A stretch of DNA of 64,000 nucleotides. It comes from Mesorhizobium sp. L-2-11 (GTDB taxonomy: Bacteria; Pseudomonadota; Alphaproteobacteria; Rhizobiales; Rhizobiaceae). The stretch lies in the NCBI RefSeq assembly GCF_016756595.1, contig NZ_AP023257.1, positions 1,876,001 to 1,940,000 on the forward strand, written 5' to 3'. Both the position numbers and the translations under genes were made by a program. Within the stretch, counting starts at the first letter, position 1, and every line of letters starts with the position of its first letter. Shown in pieces: positions 34,144 to 42,656 of this stretch. The notes beneath the pieces were generated by a model. It worked only from the letters and a program-made list of their open reading frames with translations. It made no database searches and was not told the origin of the DNA.

Positions 34144-34173
34144 TTAGGTCACATCTCCATGGCGTCCTTTCTG
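34144..34173 (+). repeat. Left terminal inverted repeat of the ardC-inserted element
   Basis: Inverted partner of the right end at about 40,384-40,413. Both begin (G)TTAGGT, share CATC after two differing bases, and share GTCCTT further in. Match is partial beyond the first dozen bases. Confidence 0.7.
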
Positions 34174-34210
34174 TCATCTCCCTGATGGGGAATCAGGACA
34201 GTTTCTACGT

Positions 34211-35437
34211 ATGAGACGCTGCTCCGCCTTTCGCGGGGAGCGGGCCCGAGGGCCTGCTCCCCGCGAAAGGCGGGTCGCCCGAATTGGAGAGCCTTTGGCC
34301 GAGCTATTGTTCACTTCCGATGAGTTTGCACCGAACGGTATGTCAGTCCCTGGCGTGCCGATGCTCCTCGACCGAGAGATGCGTCTGGTCGAACCGGCTT
34401 GTGCCTGGTTGCTGCACATTGCGCTCGTAAGAGGACGAACACGCAGCCGGCAGACATGGCGCACTTATGGTGAAGCCCTTTACGACTGGTGGCAGACCCT
34501 CGAAGCGAATGAGTGGATATGGGATGAGGTCGGCGTCGCGGAAATCGCTGCGTACCGAGATCGGATGCTCTTTCGACCCAGCGATCACACCGGACGGGCC
34601 TATGCCCGCAGCACCGTCAATGGTCGCCTCAGAACATTGGCTTTGTTCTATCGATGGTGTGTTGCTGCGGGTCTCACTGATACTGCACCGTTCAACACGA
34701 GCGAACTTGCGCTGTCGCGACGTCAGCCGCAGGGATTCCTCACTCATGTTGATGCCACCGGCGGGCGACAGCTCGCCAATGAACTGACTATCCGGCAAAC
34801 CTCGGCGCTGCCAAAACCGCTGTCGCCGGTCGCGTTGCGACGCGTGATGGCTGGCCTGGGGTCTCGCGACCGTTTGATAATCGAATGGGCTGTCACAACC
34901 GGCATGCGCCGGATGGAGGTAGCCGGATTGAGACTGCGGTCACTTCCACGATCCAGTCTGGATGCTCTGGTCGTCGTCAGAATCGAAGCCACGAAAGGGG
35001 GCAAAACGCGGACGGTTTATCCGCCATTGTCCCTGATCGATCGCACGCTCGCCTATGCGCGCGAAGAGCGAGCGGTCATCGTTCGACGAGCCAAATTGCG
35101 GCACGCCGACTACGCGGAACCAGATGCTGTCTTCCTGACGGAAGCCGGTCGCGGAATCAGTGCTCGCCGTGTCGGTGCAATGTTCGCCGCCGCGGCCGGG
35201 ACAGCAGGTGTGACGGCAAGCTTCCATGCGCTGCGACATACCTTTGCGACAGCGATGCTCCGGTTCTTGCAACGGCGGGCGCAAGACGAGCCGGAGCTCA
35301 ATCCACTTCTCACCCTCCAGGTGGTGTTAGGACATGCCGATCTTTCTACGACGGCAATCTATCTGCGCGTGCTGGCGACAGATCTGACACTGGTGGAATC
35401 CTCTGTCGACGAACTTTACGGGGCTCTTCTACAATGA
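34211..35437 (+). CDS. Tyrosine recombinase A (TnpA-like)
   Basis: A site-specific integrase of up to 408 residues. Catalytic landmarks are TTGMRRMEVAGL (first arginine), SFHALRHTFAT (H-x-x-R), VVLGHADLSTTAIYL (histidine and nucleophile tyrosine). The ATG at 34211 would place the start across a perfect 18-bp inverted repeat. A TTG at 34295 with GGAGAG just before it may be the real start, so the N-terminus is uncertain by 28 residues. The stop overlaps the next start (ATGA). It acts with the two following recombinases in moving the element. Confidence 0.82.
   Translation: MRRCSAFRGERARGPAPRERRVARIGEPLAELLFTSDEFAPNGMSVPGVPMLLDREMRLVEPACAWLLHIALVRGRTRSRQTWRTYGEALYDWWQTLEANEWIWDEVGVAEIAAYRDRMLFRPSDHTGRAYARSTVNGRLRTLALFYRWCVAAGLTDTAPFNTSELALSRRQPQGFLTHVDATGGRQLANELTIRQTSALPKPLSPVALRRVMAGLGSRDRLIIEWAVTTGMRRMEVAGLRLRSLPRSSLDALVVVRIEATKGGKTRTVYPPLSLIDRTLAYAREERAVIVRRAKLRHADYAEPDAVFLTEAGRGISARRVGAMFAAAAGTAGVTASFHALRHTFATAMLRFLQRRAQDEPELNPLLTLQVVLGHADLSTTAIYLRVLATDLTLVESSVDELYGALLQ
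34224..34273. repeat. Perfect 18-bp inverted repeat at the recombinase A start
   Basis: CCGCCTTTCGCGGGGAGC at 34224-34241 is matched exactly by its complement at 34256-34273, with a 14-base loop rich in G and C. It could fold in the mRNA and gate translation of recombinase A, or be a protein-binding site near the element's left end. Confidence 0.7.
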
Positions 35438-37221
35438 AGCGGCAACGCAAAGATTATCGGCTCGATCCATCGCCTATACCGCTCGCTGGCGAGCCTACTT
35501 CGCTGGTGGTCAACTTCCTTGATCCCAACGGTCGACTGGAAAAAAGCTTCGACTTCTCGATCTATGGAATGACACCAAGAGTCGCTGCCGAAATCGCGCT
35601 TGCCTTCCGCAACCACCATGCCGGTCACAGTCCGGCCACGCGCGAGGGAGCGTTCCATGCGCTTCGCCGTTGGTTTGTGTTCCTTGGTGAGCAAAATCCC
35701 GCCATCACATCGATGCGGGATGTCGATACAACAACGCTACGAGCTTTTATTGCGTGGCTCGATACCAAACCGTGGACCAAGAGTTCTCGCCATGGCACCT
35801 GGTCCGTGCTCAAACAGATGGTTCGCTGGCTGAAGCGCAATCGGCCTGAGCTCGTCGCCACCGATCTGGAAATCCCGTTCAACGCCTTTCCTCGCAAGAA
35901 TGCAGAGACGCGTCCCCGCGAGGCGCTGAGCCGGTCTGAGATGGAAGCGATCCTCTCCGCGGCTCGCAAAGACATAGAAGCAATCTGGTCGACCTTCCAG
36001 GCTGGGAAAACCCTGCTCTCCCAGGTCGACCGCGAGGCTATCGCGCGGGAACGGGATCTCAGTCGGCTCGACCTTGATGATCTCGGTGTGATGCTCGCTG
36101 TCATCGTCGAGCATTACGGCGGGTTGGTTCCTCCCCAGAACGTGACGCTGGAGCGCGGTGCTGGTCGATGGCGGCTTCACTTCGCCTCGCTTAAGCATGG
36201 CGGGAACCAGAAGCTCGCGAGCTATCTTCACACCCTGCCCGAAACGCTGATTCCATACATGATCGCCATCGGGGCGCAGAGCTACGCGAACCCCGAGGCC
36301 CTCCGAGAACTTCGACGGGACTGCATGAGCGATCATCTGCTTTTAGATGGCCGGGAAGTCATGACGTGGTCGAAGGGCCGCTCAAACCGAGTGCAGCGGC
36401 GAAGCTTCCTGCGTGACAAAAGTTTGTCGGTGCCTCACCTCATCGATCAGGTAGTGGAAATGACGGCGTTATTGATGCCCCATGTTCCGGCGCATGATCG
36501 CGAGCGGCTCTTTCTGGTCGCGAGCATAAACGGCACGCGTGCGATCAAGCTGATCCCCGACTACTTGATGAGTAAGCACGTCAGATTGTTCGCCCAACGT
36601 CACGGCCTTGTTGACGAAAAAGGCGCGCCGCTCGCGCTCACCCTGGCCGCGCTGCGAACTACGGGGCTCACTCTCGCGCATGAAACGCTCGGGCACGATA
36701 TCCTGAAGACCCAGATCCTCGCCAATCACGCCACGCCGGATACAACGCAGCGCTATATCGATCGGCCGATCGTGCGAAAGGCCCAGGAGCGCATTATCGG
36801 TGATCTGCAATTACGCTTCGTCGAAGCCATTCGCAGCCCCCACGATGAGGCTGATGACGAACGTGATGCCGACGTAGCGACAGTCCAGGCCGAATATGCC
36901 ACGGCTGCCGGCTTCATCTGCAAGGATCCACTCGCGGGCGTCGGGGAAGGCCAGAAAACTGGCCGTCTATGCACGGCCTGGCTGGGCTGCTTCACCTGCC
37001 CGAACGCGGTGATTCCTCTCGATCCTGGTGTTCTAATCCGGTTGCTGTCGACGCGAGATGCCCTTGTCGCGGCACGTCAAGCGCTGGCTCCGGACCGCTG
37101 GCGGCTCCTCTACGCGCCGAAACTGGAAATCCTCGAGCACGACATCCTGCCGCGCTTCTCGCCGGAGCTTCACTTGGCCGCGTCCATGGAAGCGGCACCA
37201 GCTCTGCCGGTGATCGAATGA
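35434..37221 (+). CDS. Tyrosine recombinase B (TnpB-like)
   Basis: A 595-residue recombinase with an N-terminal core-binding region (GAFHALRRWFVFLGEQ) and a catalytic region containing LAALRTTGLTLAHETLG and ILANHATPDTTQRYID, giving the second arginine, the histidine and the tyrosine. I do not find the usual T-G-x-R-x-x-E box. The corresponding place reads VEHYGGLVPPQNVTL, so the first arginine may be missing or displaced. A CxxxxxxGCFTCPN-type cysteine pair lies near the C-terminus. It overlaps neighbours on both sides by ATGA. Confidence 0.8.
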   Translation: MKRQRKDYRLDPSPIPLAGEPTSLVVNFLDPNGRLEKSFDFSIYGMTPRVAAEIALAFRNHHAGHSPATREGAFHALRRWFVFLGEQNPAITSMRDVDTTTLRAFIAWLDTKPWTKSSRHGTWSVLKQMVRWLKRNRPELVATDLEIPFNAFPRKNAETRPREALSRSEMEAILSAARKDIEAIWSTFQAGKTLLSQVDREAIARERDLSRLDLDDLGVMLAVIVEHYGGLVPPQNVTLERGAGRWRLHFASLKHGGNQKLASYLHTLPETLIPYMIAIGAQSYANPEALRELRRDCMSDHLLLDGREVMTWSKGRSNRVQRRSFLRDKSLSVPHLIDQVVEMTALLMPHVPAHDRERLFLVASINGTRAIKLIPDYLMSKHVRLFAQRHGLVDEKGAPLALTLAALRTTGLTLAHETLGHDILKTQILANHATPDTTQRYIDRPIVRKAQERIIGDLQLRFVEAIRSPHDEADDERDADVATVQAEYATAAGFICKDPLAGVGEGQKTGRLCTAWLGCFTCPNAVIPLDPGVLIRLLSTRDALVAARQALAPDRWRLLYAPKLEILEHDILPRFSPELHLAASMEAAPALPVIE

Positions 37222-39038
37222 AGGCGCGACGTGCTCGAAAACCTGTTCTCGCCGAGTGGTCCGAAGCACCGCTCTCGCAATGGAGCCGGTTCGGCGATGA
37301 TGAATGGTTGCTCGACATCCGGACCGCCGGCCGGCGCGCCGACCAGAACAAAATGAGCTGGACGATCGCCTTGCCGGAGGGAGCTGTCATCAGTGAAGAC
37401 GCGTGGCGTGCTCTCCATGAAACCGCGAAGCAGTTCTTATGGTCGATGACCGTGAATCCACCAGCCGGTCGCAAGCGGCTGTCACCAACGTCGGTGCATG
37501 GCAAAGCCATCACCCTGAAAACCATGATCCGGTGGATGGTGCTCGACGGACTGGAGACGTTCAGCAGCATTGATGCCGCGGCCGTGGAGCGGCTGCGAGC
37601 CTGGCTGCTGACACGAGTGGGATACCGGGGAAAGCCCATCACGGCGAACACCATCGTCAACTACATGGTGGTGCTGAAGGATCTCTATCGACAGCGAACC
37701 AAGCTTGATGATGCCCCGTTGATCGATCCTCTGCCGCAGGAGACGACCTATGAGGCGGCAGGCCTGACGCCCGCGACGCGCGGTGCGATCCCGTTCATTC
37801 CCGATGCCATTGCGATCTCCTTGCTGAATACCGCTCTGCAATGGGTGGAGGACCATGGTCCAACGATCGTGAAAGCAGAGACGATCCGACGCGAGGCACG
37901 GGCGTTCGGACTGACCCAAGGGGCAAAAAGGCAAGCTTCCTACCATGTACGCAAGGCATTGCGGCGTGCCGATCTGAAAGGCCCTGCGGGCGAAGCACTG
38001 TCCGGCGCGTATGCGGTCCGCCACGCTGCCACGCATCTCGCGGAGGCCTGCTATATCATCATTGCCGGCTTCGTCGGCATGCGCGTGAGCGAAATCCTCT
38101 CGACCGAGGTCGGTGCCATCGAGTTCCACCCCATCGGGGATACCGGCGTCGATCAAGCCTACATTGTCGCGCGGTTGTTCAAGACCGTCGACCAGCATGG
38201 CGGACGACTGGAGCGCTGGATTGCTCCTGACCCCGTGGTGAAGGCGGTCAGCCTACTTGAGCAGCTGAGTGCACCGTTGCGTAAAGCGTCCGGAAGGCGA
38301 GAACTCTTCCTCGTCAAAAATACCCAGTACGGCGAGATCGTCCCGGTCACCCAGATGCATATCGGCTGGCGGATCAACGATTTTGCCCGACATGTTGGCG
38401 TGCCCATGCACGAGGGAAAGCCTTGGGCATTCAGCAGCCACCAGTTCCGCAAGACGTTTGCGCGCTTTATCGCGCGAAAGGACCGGTCGCAACTTCTTGG
38501 CCTTGCGGGGCATTACAAACACGCATCGGTCGCGATGACCGCGCGTGGTTATGTCGGCAGCGACTTCGATCTCCGGCAACTCGTCGATCATGAAAACCGG
38601 GCGGAAACAGCCACGGCATTGGAACGAATGCTGGTCAGCGATCGACTTGCCGGGCGCATGGGCGAGCGCATTGTCGCGGGCAACGCCCGGTTCCGGGGAC
38701 GCGCCGGCGAGCAGGTCCGTCAGGATTACATCGAGTTTGTCCTCGCCGAAACGGACCTGCGCATCCACGCCTGCGATTACGGCTGGTGTGTGTTCCAGCA
38801 GGAGACCAGTCGTTGTGGAGGTGAAATAGCACCCAGCGAGGCCGGCCGGAGTCCATCTGTCTGCCTGGGCTGCGCGAACATGGTGATCGAGCCGCAGCAT
38901 GCGCCTTATTGGCAGGACCGTCGGACGAGGAACCAGGTGTTGCTCCCTGCCGCCAACGAAATGACGGTCGCGGTTCTCACCGAGGCAATCGAACAATGCG
39001 ACAATGTCCTGATCAGGATCGGAGAACATGATGGATGA
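37218..39038 (+). CDS. Tyrosine recombinase C
   Basis: A 606-residue recombinase with all catalytic landmarks: GFVGMRVSEIL, FSSHQFRKTFARF, LAGHYKHASVAMTARGYVG. The C-terminal region carries a cysteine cluster (CDYGWCVFQ ... SRCGG ... VCLGCANM) that may bind zinc, a feature also hinted at in recombinase B. The ATG overlaps the stop of recombinase B. With A and B it forms the recombinase trio. Confidence 0.85.
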   Translation: MKARRARKPVLAEWSEAPLSQWSRFGDDEWLLDIRTAGRRADQNKMSWTIALPEGAVISEDAWRALHETAKQFLWSMTVNPPAGRKRLSPTSVHGKAITLKTMIRWMVLDGLETFSSIDAAAVERLRAWLLTRVGYRGKPITANTIVNYMVVLKDLYRQRTKLDDAPLIDPLPQETTYEAAGLTPATRGAIPFIPDAIAISLLNTALQWVEDHGPTIVKAETIRREARAFGLTQGAKRQASYHVRKALRRADLKGPAGEALSGAYAVRHAATHLAEACYIIIAGFVGMRVSEILSTEVGAIEFHPIGDTGVDQAYIVARLFKTVDQHGGRLERWIAPDPVVKAVSLLEQLSAPLRKASGRRELFLVKNTQYGEIVPVTQMHIGWRINDFARHVGVPMHEGKPWAFSSHQFRKTFARFIARKDRSQLLGLAGHYKHASVAMTARGYVGSDFDLRQLVDHENRAETATALERMLVSDRLAGRMGERIVAGNARFRGRAGEQVRQDYIEFVLAETDLRIHACDYGWCVFQQETSRCGGEIAPSEAGRSPSVCLGCANMVIEPQHAPYWQDRRTRNQVLLPAANEMTVAVLTEAIEQCDNVLIRIGEHDG

Positions 39039-39477
39039 CCCACGCTCGCCTTCCGCCTTGTCTGCGGCGCGCGCTTATCGTGCGGCGCTGGCTCGACTGG
39101 TTCGTGGCGAGGGCCGCCATCCGGATCATCAGGGGCGCATCGTGAGGATCAGTCCCGCTTCGGTCGCGCGTGAAGCGGGGAAAAGCCGAAATCCGCTCTA
39201 CACGACACATCGCGACATCCTCGATGAGATCGAGGCCGCCGTACAGGCACCAGGTCCTTCCAAAGACCTCGCGGCCCGGGTGACGGAAATGGAGGTTGAG
39301 ATTGCACAGCTCCGTTCCGAAGCCCGCCGGCACAGCGAAGAAAAGCGGAAGCTGGCGAGCGAAAATCTAGCACTCCTTCACCGGGCGAGGACGGCGGAGG
39401 ACAAACTGGCATCCTCGCAGCGGCGGGCGCCATTGGCGCCTGCCGCTGCGTTGCCTGTCAGGCCGCTACCGCGCTGA
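39028..39477 (+). CDS. TnpC-like small helical accessory protein
   Basis: A 149-residue protein with a helix-turn-helix-like N-terminal part (ISPASVAREAGKSRNPLYTT) and a heptad-like C-terminal coiled coil (AARVTEMEVEIAQLRSEARR). This matches the size, position and build of TnpC in Tn554-type transposons, an accessory factor that helps orientation and efficiency. GGAG at 39021-39024 serves the ATG at 39028 or the next one. It overlaps recombinase C by 11 bases and the convergent ArdC gene by 20. Confidence 0.75.
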   Translation: MMDDPRSPSALSAARAYRAALARLVRGEGRHPDHQGRIVRISPASVAREAGKSRNPLYTTHRDILDEIEAAVQAPGPSKDLAARVTEMEVEIAQLRSEARRHSEEKRKLASENLALLHRARTAEDKLASSQRRAPLAPAAALPVRPLPR

Positions 39478-40360
39478 TCTGCTGGCAGGGCTGTTGCGCA
39501 TGCATCCAGTCGACAGCGGCCTGAGCCTTGCTTGAGGCCGTGAAGATGGCGGAGGTATCGGCGCGAAGGACCTTCAACCAACTGGAGATATAGGCGGCGT
39601 GATCCGGCCTTGGCCGTGCCGATATCGATAGATCGGCGAGAACCATGGCTGCTCCAGCGTCAGCAATTATCTCCTCCATGGCATAGGCTTCGGAGCCGAA
39701 CCGTCCGGATAGATCGCGGTCGAGTCTGTGTTTTACTCCTGACGCGTGAAGACCTTCATGGAAAAGCACGCTGTAATGAGACGCGACGTCGCGGAATGAG
39801 CTGAAAACTGGCATATGCACCCGATCAGCCGAAGGCAAATAGTAGGCTTCGTTGCCTCCATATACGGTGCTGATCCCAAGGTTCGCATAGAAAGCATCAG
39901 CGTGTGCGATACGTTCTTCTTCCGAGCGGGCAACCGCCGGTTCTGGCTCATAACCATCGACCTGGGCGCAGTTGAACACCGAATAGCCGCGGGCGAATAG
40001 ACGCCGACGCTCACCATCATTGGAATCATCATCCTCATAAGTCTTGCCGCCGATCTGCCCCCAGAAGACGACGGTTGTGGATCTCTCACCTTTGCGCACC
40101 TGGGCACCAAGGGCCTGCCATTGGCGATACGTTCCCCAGAGGCCGGCAGGATATCCAGCGCTATGCGCCGCGACCCACAAGGCAAGTGTGTTCACGCCAC
40201 GGTAGGCCTTGCCGGATGCAATATTGGTCGGCCGGGCAGTGGCTGTTCCATCATGATGCCAGGGCATCACATACTCGCCAGCACCGGCTTCGATGGCAGC
40301 GATAATCTCTTCAGTGATGCGGGCATAAACATCTGCTCGGTTCAGAGAAGCCATCGTCAT
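39458..40360 (-). CDS. ardC: ArdC-like antirestriction zincin, element-borne
   Basis: A 300-residue protein with an N-terminal ArdC single-strand-DNA-binding region (YARITEEIIAAIEAGAGEYV, PWHHDGTA, YRGVNTLALW) and a C-terminal zincin domain with intact HEGLH and GSEAYAMEEIIADAGAAMVL. ArdC proteins protect incoming DNA from host restriction. It is the passenger gene of the inserted element. The stop of the interrupted resident ardC overlaps its ATG (ATGA at 40357-40360). A second ATG at 40354 has better spacing from GGGAGG. It is a distant, not near-identical, relative of the resident copy. Confidence 0.88.
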   Translation of the reverse strand: MTMASLNRADVYARITEEIIAAIEAGAGEYVMPWHHDGTATARPTNIASGKAYRGVNTLALWVAAHSAGYPAGLWGTYRQWQALGAQVRKGERSTTVVFWGQIGGKTYEDDDSNDGERRRLFARGYSVFNCAQVDGYEPEPAVARSEEERIAHADAFYANLGISTVYGGNEAYYLPSADRVHMPVFSSFRDVASHYSVLFHEGLHASGVKHRLDRDLSGRFGSEAYAMEEIIADAGAAMVLADLSISARPRPDHAAYISSWLKVLRADTSAIFTASSKAQAAVDWMHAQQPCQQISAVAA

Positions 40361-40383
40361 GCCCTCCCTGCTGCAGGTGCTGA

Positions 40384-40413
40384 AGCAAGAAGGACACTTG
40401 CGATGAAACCTAA
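40384..40413 (-). repeat. Right terminal inverted repeat of the ardC-inserted element
   Basis: Reads (G)TTAGGTTTCATCGCAAGTG inward on the minus strand, pairing with the left end. The flanking core CTCGTG (40414-40419) mirrors CTCATG on the left (34138-34143). Confidence 0.7.
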
Positions 40414-41025
40414 CTCGTGGGCCAAGGTGGCGTAATAAGCTTCCGGTTCCTTGAACGCCACAAAGGGCGGCATCTGCACGCGGTCCTCTGCCATGTTGTA
40501 GAAAGCCTGATTGCCTCCTTCCCTGATGTCGGCTCCGACGAATGCAAAGAAAGTCTCCACGCGCGCGATACGAGCGACAGGGTCAAGGGCCGGCTGTTGC
40601 ACGGCGTAGAAATGCGCCGGCAAACCGTCCACCTGCTCGGCGTTGAACACGGTGTATCCCTTCGTAAAGGGAATCTCCCGCTCCAAATCCTCGCCGGTCA
40701 CGTCGTCCTGCTCGGTGCGGGTGATAGTGTTGGCATAAACGACAAGGCTGCCCTTCTCGCCCTTGCGCACCTGTGCGCCCAGCTCCTGCGCCTGCTTGTA
40801 GGTCAGCCACAGCGGCGCGGTATAGCCGCGTTCGGTCGCTGCGGCCCAGAGCATCAAAACATTGATGCCGCGATACGGGATGCCGTTGGCGCGCAAGGGC
40901 CGGGTGATGCGCCCTGCCGCATGGTCTGCATTCCAAGGTTTCAGCCACGGGCGGACGCCTTTTTCCAGCTCCGCTATGATGCTGTCGGTTACACGCTGAT
41001 AGATGTCTTTCCGTTCCTCACTCAT
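40414..41025 (-). pseudogene. ardC: Resident ardC, 5' fragment
   Basis: The first ~200 residues of an ArdC-type protein (MSEERKDIYQRVTDSIIAEL, KPWNADHAAGR, YRGINVLMLW) up to ATLAHE, where the inserted element begins. The frame continues 17 codons plus a stop into the element and ends at 40357 in an ATGA overlap with the element's own ArdC. The ATG at 41025 has GGAAAGG before it. The fragment keeps the DNA-binding domain but lacks the rest of the HExxH zinc site. It is probably still translated and serves as a leader cistron for the new ArdC. Confidence 0.88.
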
Positions 41026-41675
41026 GGCCTTTCCTTCCTTGGTTAGCCGGTTGCGCATGCAACCGGACTAGCCGCGCGGCGATGAGCGGGGGTTCGGCGG
41101 TCAGGGCCGCCGCCGGGGACAGGGGTATCTCCCGACTTGGCAGGGAGCTTGCGACCGAAAGTCGGGGAACGCCCCGGCGGCGTCCGCAGCGCAAGCGAAG
41201 GATAAAAGCCTTGACGGCCGTGGGGCCGCAGGCCCCCTTCTGCTTGAAAGATGCGGGCAGGGCCCGCAATTCAGAGCGCCGGCAACGCCGGCTCTGCTGT
41301 TCTCAATGCGCGAAGGATGGAAACCGGCTGGCGGAGACGCTGTGCGGCTCCGGGCGAAGCCTGACAGCCTGGTCCGCAGGGCGGACGCGCCCGTTCCAGG
41401 CTGCTGCACTATCTGGTTCTGTAATCATCAGAGTCGCTTCAGGATTTTTCCCAAACCGACGTTTTGCAAGCCGGACCTGACTGCCAATCCAGACTGTGAA
41501 TCTGCATCGGTCTGTCCTTGAAGCGCGCAAGCGCAAATTCCCGTTTCCCCTGCCTTCACTTCGTTGCAGGTGGGCGATTCCCCTCGGTTTTTGCGCGTGC
41601 GCGCCGTCCATCGCCGACGCCTCGGTGATTCACAAGGCTGGCAATCAAGCCGGCCGCAAAACAAGGGAGAAAATC
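41026..41675. promoter_or_regulatory. Structured leader and promoter region of ardC
   Basis: A 650-base gene-free region. Close to the ardC start is a hairpin CCGGTTGC-GCAT-GCAACCGG (41047-41066). Further up, a 10-bp inverted repeat (GCCGCCGGGG 41109-41118, CCCCGGCGGC 41172-41181) encloses a second stem (TCCCGACTT / AAGTCGGG). The outer repeat starts 84 bases before the start codon, the same offset as the radC-RNA-like leaders, but the core sequence differs. Short frames on both strands look like chance. Confidence 0.5.
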
Positions 41676-41864
41676 ATGAATCGCTTACTGACAATCGCCG
41701 AACTGCAACATCGCAGCCAATCGGAACTGCGCGCCCTGTTCCGGCAGGCGTCGCAGGCTCTGGCTCGCACCGCAACCGGCACGCCGGAGCGCCTTGCTGG
41801 GCTCGCGACACTGGAGAATATTTCGCGGGCGATGACGATGGTTCAGGGAGCGCGGGGCTTTTAG
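41676..41864 (+). CDS. Small helical element protein
   Basis: A 62-residue protein (MNRLLTIAELQHRSQSELRA) that is predicted all-helical. The ATG at 41676 has AAGGGAG seven bases before it. Proteins of this kind lie near partition and replication genes in rhizobial elements. It is convergent with the next gene, overlapping its stop by 4 bases. Function unknown. Confidence 0.65.
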   Translation: MNRLLTIAELQHRSQSELRALFRQASQALARTATGTPERLAGLATLENISRAMTMVQGARGF

Positions 41865-42643
41865 CCCCCGCTTCTTTCGTTCGCCGTTGATTCCGTTCCG
41901 TCAATGTGGCCGGCAATCTCCGCCACGAGATCGCGGGTAAGCGCCTCGGCGGCCCGCGCGCAATCGACCCGTGCCGCCTGCCAGTCGAGAATAGTGACCC
42001 GGCTCATGCCGGCAAGCGCTGACCGCACAATGGCCAGCGCCTTCTCGCGGCGATTGAGCGCTATCGCGTTCAAGGCTTCGTCCATCTTGCCGCGCCAAGC
42101 CTGCGCGGCTGCTTCTTCGATACCAAAGACCTCGGCTACCCGGATGGCATCCCTGATGTAACGCCACGCCTCTTGCGAGGGCATGCATTCCTCCCGGAAT
42201 GCTGCGGCACTTCGTTCGGCTGTACCGCGCACGCGGGGCCTTATCCTGCCGCCGCCTTCATTACTATCGTCCCGAATTTCCGTCACGCGGTCGATGCCGA
42301 GATGCTTTTCGACAGCGTCGAATGGTGTCTCCGACCGGAGGTAGATGAAGGAGCCGGCAACATTCCCGTCGTCATCGAGCAGATGGGCTGTCGCCTTGTC
42401 GGGCAGTACGCGCGCGCGATGCCTGCCATCCAGATAGAGGTCAAGTTCGTGAACGGAGTCGATCCAGCAATTCACCGGCGGATATTTTGCGCGGTATGCC
42501 TGCCGGGCCGCCGTGGCCGCCGCAATGTATCGCGGGTCGTCCTGCGGCCGTCCCGTCCATTCGGTGTCGCTGTCGTCGTCCTTGCTTCCGGCCATCTCCC
42601 GCTCCCGCGAGTAATTTTGCCCTTCCTCGCTTCGGATTGCCAT
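41861..42643 (-). CDS. Hypothetical protein downstream of the partition genes
   Basis: A 260-residue protein of unknown function. The middle has a beta-rich stretch (ELDLYLDGRHRARVLPDKAT) and the end is helical. I chose the ATG at 42643, 13 bases after the partition gene stop. ATGs at 42592 and further upstream are alternatives. Third gene of the parA unit. Confidence 0.6.
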   Translation of the reverse strand: MAIRSEEGQNYSREREMAGSKDDDSDTEWTGRPQDDPRYIAAATAARQAYRAKYPPVNCWIDSVHELDLYLDGRHRARVLPDKATAHLLDDDGNVAGSFIYLRSETPFDAVEKHLGIDRVTEIRDDSNEGGGRIRPRVRGTAERSAAAFREECMPSQEAWRYIRDAIRVAEVFGIEEAAAQAWRGKMDEALNAIALNRREKALAIVRSALAGMSRVTILDWQAARVDCARAAEALTRDLVAEIAGHIDGTESTANERSGG

Positions 42644-42656
42644 ACCGCCGTAGTGA

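Larger units (their letters stand above)
34144..40413. mobile_element. Three-recombinase element inserted in ardC
   Basis: A 6.27-kb element with four co-directional recombination genes in overlapping order and one passenger gene (ArdC-like) facing them. Its ends read TTAGGTCACATC (left) and, inverted, TTAGGTTTCATC (right). The left flank ends CTCATG and the right flank starts CTCGTG, a 6-base core present at both ends with one difference, as happens with Tn554-type core exchange. Joining the flanks restores an intact ardC. The layout (one ~400-residue and two ~600-residue tyrosine recombinases plus a small helical protein) resembles Tn554 relatives and recombinase-in-trio elements. Confidence 0.85.

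Noticed and set aside
41496..41675. N-terminal extension of the 62-residue gene
   Set aside because: The ATG at 41676 has a good ribosome-binding site and the upstream codons look like non-coding leader.
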